Below the pieces are notes generated by a model. That model was given only the letters and a program-made list of their open reading frames with translations. It was not told the origin of the DNA and ran no database searches. 64,000 bases of DNA from Mytilisepta virgata (taxonomy: Eukaryota; Mollusca; Bivalvia; Mytilida; Mytilidae): assembly GCA_028015205.1 (NCBI GenBank), contig CM051520.1, forward strand, positions 7,474,501 through 7,538,500. Direction: 5' to 3'. The number at the start of each line of letters is the position of its first letter. Position 1 is the stretch's first letter. This document shows positions 45,711 through 55,803 of the stretch, piece by piece. Position numbers and translations under genes: made by a program.

Positions 45711-48700
45711 CTGAAATGGGAAGAAATAAATATACACTGTATTTTGTACTTTCAAAAATGCATATATCAACATACTGTTAATACTGTTGGGCAATAAGTC
45801 ACAATTTAGTGTGAAAACAAAAGGAAAGTACAGGGAAGAATTTGTAAACATTTCATCAATAAAACAACCTATCAAACTGACACTATACTGTGTTTTAATC
45901 ACTGTTAGCACCTGCCCAAAAATCAGATCAAAAAACTTCTATGTATAAAAGTAATCACAATAACCATATTAATTGTTGGAAACATTATACATGTATACCT
46001 GACTTAACAAGTATGACTTCACTTGCTTAAGATACATATATATCTAGATTTTTATATTTAAAGTCAGTTTAATTATAATTTTATTACCTTAATATCAGTA
46101 AAATAATATCAGGTCAGATGGCATAATTTATATTACTGGACCAAGCAGTACAAATGACAAACAAGAGTGGACACACTACATGTCTCGTCTGAGTATGCAC
46201 ATGGACACAGAATAATGATTATCTGATACCTGACATTTTGCAAGTCAAAGGAAAATGTGTTAAAAGAAACTGAGGCCAAGGTCAAAAGGCAGGTGTCATA
46301 CCGACATGTATCCACTAAGAACTATCTATTTACCAAATGGTGGGTCTAGGTATTAAAGTTGCTGAGAAATGGACCTAATCTCGAAAATGTGACAAAGTCA
46401 CTCAAGCATGCAATTGAGGTCAAAGTCCAGAGACAGTTGTCAGATTTGCATATACCCACTAAGAACTATCTATAGACCAAACACGGATGGGTCTCGGTAT
46501 TAGTTGCTGAAAAAAGGACTTAATCAAGAAATTTGGATGAAAGTCACTCAACCATAAAATTGAGGTCAAGGTCCAGAGACAAGTGTCAGGCTGGCATGTA
46601 CCCACCAAGAATGCTCAATAGACCAAATACAGTGGGTCTAGGTATTACTTTTTGTCGCAGGTGAGACAAACCAAAAACCAAATAAAATGTCTAGAAGTAA
46701 TTTTTTGACACAGTTAACTCCATCTATCTGAAGCTTAGCAGTAAAACATTTGCATTACAATATTGGAGGAAATAAGATTTATTCATGTTATACAGTACTG
46801 TTTCTGTTTATTTTCACATTTGTGTCAAAAATGTTTAAACCATGTTAAAAATGGTTTTCAAAACATAATTTTATTAATCTCTGTAAAACAATAAAATGTA
46901 TTAAAATAAATTTTCTCACCTTCAGTTTTGCCTCGCCTGTTGACCCAAACACTTTTAGTCCCATTTTGTTCATGTCACTGGTTGACAAAGGTGATCTGAA
47001 ATGTAAATTTCACAAAATCATATTTTTTGTTTATTCTTTGTATTAAATTATGTAAAAGAGTCTTCAGGTTATAATTTGATATCCAACCATATATAGAATG
47101 AAACTAAAAGTCACAATTTTTATTCCTGGAAATGATACATGTATTTAGGATGAATATAGGAAGCATACATTTTTTAAGTCTGAAATAGGTTTGGTTCAAT
47201 ATTTACTTACGCGTTTCCCTCTTCTTTAAAATGTCTCCACAGGATTCTGTACACCTGTAAATTAATTATTTAACAGATTACACAAAAAAAAACAAAACTT
47301 TGATCTTTACAAAACATGTACAACTCTTGACAAACATATTTTCTAAAAAATGCTGGCTATATTTTAAAATTTTCACATCATACAGATACATGTACATGTA
47401 TTTCCAACTCACAACTCTGAGAGTTTTTATATCTTAATGTTCATTATTTTCGAGCAAAAATTAGCTGCAAAATGTTAACCTGTGTACTGAATTTAAATTT
47501 TATTGGTGAGGATTGATGTTTACATTTACATAAGTATAAGCGCATGCTATTTATTTTTCTCTGTTCAGGTGTATAAAAACATAATACCTTCCCGTAGTAA
47601 AATATTTCACAGGTGAGTAACCAAATCATGCTTTAGTCATGTGCTATAGTCAACAAGCCGTTTGAGGAATTCATAAAGGCGCAGCAAATAAAGATAATAT
47701 GTCATTCAGGTGACATTTTTCAGGAATTATTTTCACGCCCAATGGTGCAAATTGACCTCTGAATGTTACCCGCAACATTTTGTTTATTATTGGAAATAAA
47801 TAATTATACATTCCAGCATGACACTTTTCATCAATGAAGTATGTGAGACATGAAGAGAGCTACGCTCTTCTTAACACTTACCATATTGACCTCTATCAGT
47901 TTAACTCTGCCTTTTATAAGTGATGACACACTATCAAACTCTGAGTCTGTGATCTCTAAAAATTCACTGGATCCTGCTCGTTTTTCTGCTGGTGATAATG
48001 TACTCTCAGCACCTGAAATGTAACAGTTTTACTTTAATTTTATTTTGTTTACTTATTACCATAATTATACCATTTGTTGGGAAAGGGTGCAAGCTCTGGT
48101 TTCATTTAATAGGATTTATACCCATTTTGTGGCTGCATTTTTTACTGGTACGGAATACCAGAAGAGGACCTGGAAAACCAACAATCCTATAAAAGATCTG
48201 AATGAAACACACCAGGAAACAAATTATATTCCATCTGTCACCATTGTAAACTCTGAAAAGTGGTTTTAAGAGAAAATGCTTCAATTGAGAATAAGTTTAT
48301 GCTTTCCGTAAATTGATTTAATGTATTATGTTGAAAAGCAGAATTTATATAATTGTAATACATGTATTTTGGAGTAAAACTTCAGATGACCCACCATTGT
48401 TTTGATAAAAGGCAGGGGCCGTTCTGAGCTTCGCCAATGATCCTAAGTGAAAAACTTTGTGCTATGATGATTAAGGAACATGGGAAGATTTGTTACTCTC
48501 TTGAAACGAAGTATTACTATTACAATTAATAGAAGTACATGTAATTTAGTCCTGAAATAATATTAAAAATTCTGACTTCCATAATGATGGCAATTCGACA
48601 ATTTAATACGAGAAGAAAAATTAGAGAATTTCCAAAATTAGTTATAGTGAAAATTTAGGATAACAAAAAATTTTCATATGCATGCTTCAGAAAATCTTTA

Positions 48701-51700
48701 GAATTTTTTCCAGAAACCATTAACCAACTGATCTTATTTTGATATGTGAGCTTAAAATGATGAGTTTCTTTCATGCTGATCAGATAATTATTGTGAGAGT
48801 TATTGTCCTTGGAAATAGGAATTATTGTCAAAATATTAGTTTCACAGACTTTATTTGCAAACCCCTTTACCAACTGATCTTATTTTTGGTATGCGAGCAT
48901 ACGAACAGCTACAGATCACACTGATTGGATAGTTATTGCCCTTGGAAACAGGAATTATTGCCAAAATACTTTATTATTTTTTTATGAACTTTTTTTTTCG
49001 CAAACCCTTCTGCCAAATTATCTTATTTTTGCTATGTGAGCTTATAATGATTACTGTGGATTCATTAATATTCGTTGTATACCAATTTTCGTGGTTTTCG
49101 TGGGTCCCAGTAAACCACGAATTTAAATATACAACGAAGAATAATATTTTTACTCTTGTTCAAATGCACTGAAGTTTGACACCACGGAGTTTTGAACAAT
49201 TGCGTTTTACAGCATGTACTTGAATTCTGAAATATCATGAGTTAGCTATATCCACAGAGGATACTGTGTTTCATCTAATTTTGTCTTAAGGTAACATATA
49301 AAAGCTCAAACAATTTTCTTTTAAAAGATTTTAACTGTGTAAATTGTCGCTTAATTCACTTCCGGTTTTTTTTATTCAAACATTCCAGAAAAATCTTAAT
49401 CCTAAGTAGACCTAAACAATACAGACTTTCTCATAAATTACAGTAAAAACATCTTGTCAAAAGATAATAAAGCAGAAATTATTGATCGTAATCGGATTAA
49501 AAATATGTATGTATATGCCCCGAGGTATTTGGTGACAATTAAGTGATTGCAATTTTGTCAATATATATTTCACACCTGTTTAACCTAATGAGTAAATAAT
49601 TATGGATTTTGTTAATCTTGTTAAATTCATGACAAGCTTTAATTGTTCCGTTACAAATTTAAAGAATCTGTTTGTTAGACTTTTGTTTAATGAGTGCTTT
49701 AAATCAGTACTTTACTGTACAATATCAAGTCTGATCGGCACGTTTTGTCCACAGGGACTCATTACAATTGACCCAGTATGTCATCTGTGACTGATATGGC
49801 ATTATAAATCGGGGCCGGATCAGTCACAGATGACATACTGGGTCAATTGTAACGAGTCCCTGTGTTTTGTCGCAGTATTTTCATGATATCTGATGTGCCA
49901 AGCCACGAATTTAAGTATTTCAACAACTTTTTATATTTTTTTCTAAGCCAGCAATCCACGAATTTAGGTATTCCACGAAATGCCTTTTTTCCTCTATCCA
50001 CGAAAATTGGTATCCACGAAAATAAATGAATCCACAGTAGTTACAGCTCAAGTTTATCTTTCACGCTGACTGGATGTTTATTGTCAGAATAACTGCCCTT
50101 GCATATAGAAATTATTGCAAAAATAAGTTTTCCAGACTTTTTTTGCAAACCCTTCTGCCAAATAATCTTATTTTGATACATGTATGTGAGCTTATAATGA
50201 TGAGCTGCAGATCAAGTTTTAGTTTCATGCAGATTGGATAATTATTGTGTACCCACTGTAAACATGTTTTTAGGATTTTATTAATCACTCTGTCCATACA
50301 TCTGCATACGATTCACATAGTCAAGGAGAATTCGGTGTGTTTTCTCACAGTTGAAGCCAGTAGGGGACATTGTTTTGCTAATAAATACTTTCAGAATGCT
50401 TGTTAAACTCTTAAAATGCCTTGAGGCAGGTAGAAAGTTAATTTTATACCAGTATCCTTTGTCTCTTCTGTTTCTGTACCCTGAGGATTGATTGTGTATG
50501 TGTTGTTATCTGGTTCTTTGTCACCTTTGTCCAGCTTTTCATTAGATGTATCCTGTTGTTGACTGGCACCACCTGTTGGGAGTTTGATGCCTAAAATTTC
50601 TTCTATTTTGTCCAATTCTTGTGGTCTTTCATTGTCCTATAAGAGATATATAATATGTTATTCAGGTTTCAGACAAAGTCTGTATAGTACCCTATATACA
50701 TATATATATATAAACTATATACCTTGTATAAAACCTGAATTGCAATATTAATCATATTCTGACAAATAGCCCATTTAAAGCCAAATTTTTTCCTGAAATT
50801 ATTCTTCTTGAACACAGAAATGTTGGTTGTCATCTGTGTTGTCTTTTAAAATGTAAACACATGTATGCTTTGTTTACAGATTTGGAAACTTTATGGGTTT
50901 TCTTACAATAATAATCTACATGTATAAGCAAAGTGTTTATGTATCATGTTTATGCCTTGAATCAATAGAAAATGGCTTATATACCATGTCATCCAATCAG
51001 ATGCTGGCATTTTTCTGTAAATCAAATGTACAGTATACAATACTAACAGCATTATTCCTGTTGCCTTGGTAAGTCATAAACTACTTTAACAACTAAAAAA
51101 TAATTGTGCCTACAGGTTGATAAAAATGATCCTTATAAGATCCATTAATTCAATATGAAAGTAAATTGAAACAAATGAAGAGCGTTTTCATGAATTTGGA
51201 TTATCTGCCCCTGTCATCTAGTTTAGGAAAAAAAGGGTCAATAGGTCACAATTTTTTTTCCTATACTGTTAATTTACTGCTGTTGTACATCATTCTCAGC
51301 CATTGATTGGCTATACTGTGTAGATCATTTTGTATTTGTTACAGGAAGCTGTGAGATATGTATATCAGTGTTGACAGACAAACAATGATTTTTACAAAAT
51401 ATCTAGATGCCTGTACATTCGGGTCTCTATTTGGAAATTATGAACACACAACATATAAACTTACAGATTTTCCCGTCTGTTGTTGGAGACTCTCTAATAG
51501 TTTACATACTGTTTGTATTTGTGTCTTAAAGTACTCTGCAGCATCCTATTACAAAATAAATTTACAATTCAAAAGACTGAAAAAATGTTTATATATAAAA
51601 ATTATCTGTTAACTCTATTTTTACAATAATCTACAATGGGGTAGTTACATTTTTCATAATTATAAAATCATCACAGGTAATTTTTTTCTGATTTTAAGGT

Positions 51701-54700
51701 TTATTTGTTTCTGCAATTAACATGCCCATCTGATTTCAAAATAACCTTTGCAGTGCTATAAAATGTAAACAGAACGTTTACTACATGGAAATAATATGCA
51801 CAGATCCTAATTACACTACGTACAATAGGCATGTTAGGGTTAAAAAGTTCCCATTTTTCTACCAGTAACTATTGCTGAAACCATAAAGGTACATTGCATC
51901 TTTATTTCATTACAGTTAAGATATTAAAAGCTAAAATACAGGGGAACAGTAAAAGCTTGAGATAAAAGAAAATGACTTCAACAAGTTAGATGATGTCAGA
52001 GATTTTTTCATTACCAATTAAATTTTTTTTATCAAAGATAAACAACTGATGAGCAACCCTGTATATAATTGAGATAGTCAATTCATTGAATTTTAAAGTT
52101 TGAGCCTTGGCGATATAAGAAGATGTTTCTCTAATGAATACTAAATAGATTTTCATATTTGGTAAACCAAAATCCCCTTCGAGTGCCTGCACATTTCTTA
52201 TTGTTACATCATACATTTTACCAGGGTATGACCTATTGTCTTAACCAATTATCTAAATCACATGTTGATTAACTTTTTGATAAAAAACCGTTCCAGAAAG
52301 GTTCAAATTGACAAAGAATTAGATATAACACATGTACTAAAACCTTCTGAACTTCTTGTATAGCAGCTGCTTCCTGGACTAAAGCTGAATATTCTTTCTT
52401 TATATCAGTTATTTTCTGTAACATTTTTGTTGGGTTGACCTGAAAAATACACCAATTAAATGAATAAAACTAACAGACAACTTACTTCAGTTTACTGTTT
52501 CTATTTTCAGTATTATTTTTAATATGGAAAACCTAAAAATTTCAATAAAACATTTGTCTCAATTCAATGTTGTTTGTAGACTTCATGAGCAAATCAGTTT
52601 AGGGTTATGCACACCAAACATATGCTGATTTTTTCACAATAAAATATTTTTAAATTTTAATGTGCCTTGGGTGCCATGTATGCTGGATAACCCTGGTCTT
52701 CAGGTGTGACCCTTATGTGCCTTGGATGCCATGTATGCTGGATAACCCTGGTCTTCAGGTGTGACCCTAATGTGCCTTGGGTGTCATGTATGCTGGATAA
52801 CCCTGGTCTTCAGGTGTGACCCTAATGTGCCTTGGATGCCATGTATGCTGGATAACCCTGGTCTTCAGGTGTGACCCTAATGTGCCTTCGGTGCCATGTA
52901 TGCTGGATAACCCTGGTCTTCAGGTGTGACGTAAGACCATAAATTCAAATATTCAGCCAAAGACATCTCCTATGATTTATCACTTGAACATATAAAACAA
53001 GGAAATCTGATATCCTCCAAACCCAGAGCTATTTACCCCTCTTGACTTGTGACAAATCTCCAGCAGTGAGTTATCCGTATTTTGAGAATTTTGTCTGTAT
53101 ATAACAGGTGATTTGCAGTTAGTTAACCCCTTTCTCATATCATTGAAGAACTGGTCATATGAAGAGGCAAATACTGGTCAATTTGCCATCTACTATTTAC
53201 GTCCACATGATGCAGCTGGCTGTGGTGCGCCATGTATTTTGCTGATTTACATGTTCAACATCAATTGTGTGCTTCAAATCATGATTGTTAAAGTTGAGAA
53301 GCTTCTCCCTTACACCGATCGACCATAGTTGGAAGAAACTATTATTTTTTTGGTTCAAAGGAATCTGTAGATTTTCATTGTAAATCCATAGTGCATAATT
53401 TCAATAGAAAATCCATGGAAAAACAGACAATCCATACAAGTAAACAGCTCTGTAAACCCAGAATACTGACACCCACAAAATAAATACATGTATCTATCAT
53501 ATGTTTTACCTTATTCTCCTCATTGTCTTTGTCAAATTCAAACTCTATTTTCCTGGTCAAGTAATTCAAATCTGACTCAGCCTTCTGAAACTATATGAAA
53601 ATAAGCCTTAATATACATGTATACATGTACTGAAAAATTATTTTTCAGGACTAAACCTACTAGTGCTAAAATGGCCTTCACACAAAACTTCTCTCCTCTA
53701 AATTTTTATTTAAGGTAAAGGTCTGAGTAACTAAAATTTCTCCCATGCATAAAAAGTGATAATGTTAATTATTCACATAATTATGCTTTATTTAAAACAT
53801 CCAGGAATATGATTTGATGTAATATTAGTTTCTAAGTGTGTTTGTTTAATTATAGTTCATTATCAGTATAGCTGCAAAATCTGTTCTAGACTTAATTTTC
53901 AATCCCTTTCATAGCCAGTACTTGTTCGGAGCTTAATCGTGTGTACATGTATCTAAATGGAATAATAAACATAGATCAGGCAGAATCTATTTCATCAAAA
54001 TCACACTCCCCAAATTTTGATCAAATTTATTTTACATCAATTATTGTGATAGGCTTTTATAATATATGGCCCCTTTACTTCTCAAATACATACAATTTTC
54101 AACTGTTTACAATTCAGTTTAGTAAATTGTTGTAAGAATATCTAGATGTTCACTCTTTTATTTGAGTTATTCCCAGAAAGTCAATCCCCAACATGTCCAA
54201 AATGTATATGATTTGCGCCTGAAATTTAACAAATTCTCTTTGTCCTTATATTACTGAATTATCAACCGACAGCTCCAAATGTCTGAGTTGTCTTTTAGTT
54301 CCTATTGTGTGTCTTATCTATTTTATGAACTGATATATTGATGGAAAAAGATTCTAGATTTCTAGAAAGTCACCATGGGTCACACTGTAGTGTAAGAAAA
54401 CCTTAAATATGTGTAACAATGTCAGTTTTGCACCTGGTGATGTCATATTTTAAGCAAATTATATAAATGAATTGCATAATGAAAACAGAAAATTTGCTCT
54501 TGTTATAAAGATGAGGCACTTTAGTATTTAAAGTTATGGCGGGAATTGGAATTTCATCATCGGTCATTTTTAGTATTTAAAGTTATGGCGGGAATTGGAA
54601 TTTCATCATCGGTCATTAAGGAAAGAAAATAAGTGTATTTTACAATAATCTTACACGGGGTAGTTACATTTTTCATAATTATAAAATCATCACAGGTAAT

Positions 54701-55537
54701 TTTTTCTCTATTTTAAGATTTATTTGTTTCTGCAATTTACATGTTCATCTGATTTCAAAATAACCTTTGCAGTGCTATAAAAATAGATACTGGAATATAT
54801 AAAATGTTCCTTTGTATCATTTTCTTGACAATCAAACTGGTAAGATGCTCATTACTTGTGTTTTGCATTCACTTTAAAGGTAAAGGTAAAGGTAAGTTTT
54901 ATTTAACGTCGGTGTGTACAAGTCAACAATCAACATAAGCTCTGTAGAGCTTTTTTTACCGACGGCAAGATTTACGACCGTTTGGTAGATATGGTGTTCT
55001 CGCATGGTCGCCAGGTTTGTAGGGGAGGAAAGCCCGATATTCCAAGCCAGAAAATCGGTGAAACCCCCGAGCTAAGGTAGGTGCCTGGAAACCTTGACAC
55101 ATGTGAGGTTCGAACCTACAGCGGTGTCGACCTCGTGGTTTAAAGGCCATGGCCTTAACCACTCGGCCACCTTGCCCCCCCCCTTTTTTAACATGATAAC
55201 ATTTTTTCATGCTATTCAAAATTCAGACTATTTTTTTCAAACAATTTAGTTCTTAGCGAAAGTGTGTGTCATCCTTTTTCTGAAAATTAAAATGAAATCT
55301 TAATCAGAAATTTTCTTGCCCATAAATTCTGGACAACAGTAGAATCATGACATGTGAAAATTTGATGATGTCAGACTCAGGCCTCAGGGCAGTGCATACA
55401 GGTCTCTATACAATACAGTATGATTAAATAGCTTAAGTCAGTTTTTTTCTGGTCTTGTATGATGAATGAGATGAATGATCAACATGAGATAAATGATAAA
55501 TAACCATAGATTCTAAAATCTCTACATTCTTCTCCAT
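45651..55537 (-). CDS. SKA2: SKA2 with C-terminal SKA1-like winged-helix domain, complete, 9 coding exons, 262 aa
   Basis: SKA2 is a subunit of the SKA complex, which couples outer kinetochores to spindle microtubules. Exons are 55505-55537, 53510-53590, 52344-52439, 51465-51545, 50450-50636, 47882-48012, 47211-47254, 46920-46995 and 45651-45710; every phase closes. The first ~97 residues match vertebrate SKA2: MEKNVEILESM, FQKAESDLNYLTRKIEFE, VNPTKMLQKITDIKKEY and AAEYFKTQIQTVCKLL. Human SKA2 stops near residue 121, but here a polar linker (about 98-180) leads into an ~80-residue C-terminal domain. It includes DSEFDSVSSLIKGRVKLIEV, VYRILWRHFKEEGN, LSTSDMNKMGLKVFGSTG and VLRALKLLTISKNKDVQLV. 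'Phe-x5-x-(M/I)KGR' followed by an alternating helix resembles the SKA1 microtubule-binding winged helix. That similarity is my reading, not a search result. Confidence 0.9.
46140..46672. mobile_element. Hairpin-ended tandem-unit element (SKA2 intron 8)
   Basis: Three units of ~145 bp share 'ccactaagaactatctat', 'gggtctaggtatta' and 'ttgaggtcaaagtccagaga' (about 46312-46640). The right end is a perfect stem TTTGTC (46651-46656) / GACAAA (46665-46670). The left boundary is uncertain. Confidence 0.7.
46920..46995 (-). CDS. SKA2: SKA2 exon 8
   Basis: Encodes SPLSTSDMNKMGLKVFGSTG EAKLK. Acceptor CATTTCAG|AT, donor CTGAAG|GTGAGA. Confidence 0.87.
47211..47254 (-). CDS. SKA2: SKA2 exon 7
   Basis: 44 bases encoding VYRILWRHFKEEGN. 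Acceptor TTTACAG|GTG, donor AACGC|GTAAGT, phase 2. Confidence 0.86.
47882..48012 (-). CDS. SKA2: SKA2 exon 6 (start of winged-helix-like domain)
   Basis: Acceptor ACATTTCAG|GT, donor AATATG|GTAAGT. It encodes AESTLSPAEKRAGSSEFLEI then TDSEFDSVSSLIKGRVKLIE. LSPAEKRA also resembles the LSPLTKEEK near the human SKA2 C-terminus. Confidence 0.88.
49053..50040. mobile_element. CTGTGGATTC-ended MITE, about 988 bp
   Basis: The left end 'actgtggattcatt...' with 'ataccaattttcgtgg' is inverted at the right end ('ccacgaaaattggtatccac ... gaatccacagtag'). The flanks read TTA/TTA (or TA/TA), consistent with a small target duplication. It lacks a transposase and carries a large palindrome inside. Confidence 0.85.
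49750..49864. repeat. 46-bp-arm palindrome inside the MITE
   Basis: Arms 49750-49795 and 49819-49864 are complementary at 45 of 46 positions (core 'tgacccagtatgtcatctgt') around a 23-base spacer. Confidence 0.93.
50450..50636 (-). CDS. SKA2: SKA2 exon 5 (linker)
   Basis: Encodes DNERPQELDKIEEILGIKL and a polar stretch rich in Asp, Glu, Gln, Asn and Thr up to EETKDT. Donor GATACTG|GTATAA, phase 1. It has no counterpart in the short vertebrate protein. Confidence 0.85.
50637..51464. other. SKA2: SKA2 intron 4
   Basis: A short TA run near 50698-50712; otherwise nothing recognised. Confidence 0.5.
51465..51545 (-). CDS. SKA2: SKA2 exon 4
   Basis: 27 codons, DAAEYFKTQIQTVCKLLESL to QQQTGKS, the last coiled-coil segment. 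Acceptor TTGTAATAG|GAT, donor TCT|GTAAGT. Confidence 0.9.
51618..51768. repeat. Dispersed duplicate copy A (SKA2 intron 3)
   Basis: About 150 bp containing 'gggtagttacatttttcata', 'aaaatcatcacaggtaattt' and 'aaataacctttgcagtgcta'. It recurs in the same orientation with ~90% identity at 54636-54784. Confidence 0.8.
52344..52439 (-). CDS. SKA2: SKA2 exon 3
   Basis: 32 codons, VNPTKMLQKITDIKKEYSAL to IQEVQK. Acceptor TTTTCAG|GTC, donor CAGAAG|GTTTTA. Confidence 0.9.
52661..52930. repeat. 55-bp minisatellite, five near-perfect copies (SKA2 intron 2)
   Basis: Units start at 52661, 52716, 52771, 52826 and 52881 with 'tgtgccttgg(g/a)tgcc' and 'tggataaccctggtcttcag'. Copies differ at only one to three bases. 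Confidence 0.93.
53510..53590 (-). CDS. SKA2: SKA2 exon 2
   Basis: Encodes FQKAESDLNYLTRKIEFEF to NEENK, the strongest SKA2 signature. Acceptor CATATAG|TTT, donor AATAAG|GTAAAA. Confidence 0.93.
54519..54617. repeat. Direct duplication of ~49 bp (SKA2 intron 1)
   Basis: 'tttagtatttaaagttatgg' through 'catcatcggtcat' occurs twice back to back with no difference except at the junction. Confidence 0.9.
54636..54784. repeat. Dispersed duplicate copy B (SKA2 intron 1)
   Basis: Partner of 51618-51768, same orientation, about 3 kb apart in the same gene. Confidence 0.8.
54875..55182 (-). mobile_element. tRNA-derived SINE (Leu/Ser-like head)
   Basis: The minus strand begins GGCAAGGTGGCCGAGTGGTT. 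The A box is TGGCCGAGTGGTTAAGGCC (plus 55151-55169), the B box is GGTTCGAACC (plus 55107-55116), and there is a CCTTTA tail (plus 54875-54893). The tRNA-like region does not close an acceptor stem with the 3' side, so it is a SINE rather than a tRNA gene. Confidence 0.82.
55505..55537 (-). CDS. SKA2: SKA2 exon 1
   Basis: Encodes MEKNVEILESM, matching the human start MEAEVDKLELM in length and pattern. The donor ATG|GTTATT is a weak, non-consensus GT site. Phase 0. Confidence 0.8.
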
Positions 55538-55640
55538 ATTTATTTATTTACTTCCGGTTTTTGTTAAACGTTTTTTCATTGGCCAGTTAGATATGAACCG
55601 AAATTTGATTGGCCACGACCCGGCGGTCATTATAAACTTG
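55538..55640 (-). promoter_or_regulatory. SKA2: SKA2 promoter with two CCAAT boxes
   Basis: Two inverted CCAAT motifs (ATTGGCC at about 55578 and 55603) lie ~25 bp apart and 40-70 bp upstream of the SKA2 start codon. A CTTCCGG ETS-like site lies at about 55551. Paired CCAAT boxes (NF-Y sites) are typical of mitotic gene promoters. From memory, the human SKA2/PRR11 bidirectional promoter is NF-Y dependent. Confidence 0.55.
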
Positions 55641-55803
55641 GCAAGAAGTCATCAACATTTTACAAAAAGGGGAAAATGATATTTGTGCACCTGTAAATTA
55701 TCCGTGGATATAATGAGAATGCACCAGTAAAGCCGCCTATTTGAAAACAAAATGATACCTAAACATTACCAAAAACTTATGACTAAAATCAGGGATCATA
55801 TAA

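Larger units (their letters stand above)
48705..50250. repeat. ~150-bp tandem array split by a MITE (SKA2 intron 5)
   Basis: Copies begin near 48719, 48868, 49010 and, beyond the insertion, 50155. They share 'ccaa(c/a)t(g/a/t)atcttatttt', 'gtgagcttataatgat', 'ttggaaa(t/c)aggaattattg' and 'tttgcaaaccc'. The 49010 copy is interrupted within 'gcttataatga' by the element at 49053-50040. Confidence 0.8.

Noticed and set aside
47992..48284. Three overlapping frames on both strands next to SKA2 exon 6
   Set aside because: Intronic low-complexity frames without homology; the exon itself is explained by SKA2.
52661..52930. CRISPR-like array
   Set aside because: Units are contiguous with no unique spacers; the genome is eukaryotic. 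It is a minisatellite.
55107..55180. Possible leucine or serine tRNA gene
   Set aside because: Same reasoning: tRNA-like head of a SINE with a CCTTTA tail.
54956..55219. 87-residue minus-strand open frame
   Set aside because: It coincides with the SINE head and carries tRNA-like sequence; not a protein gene.
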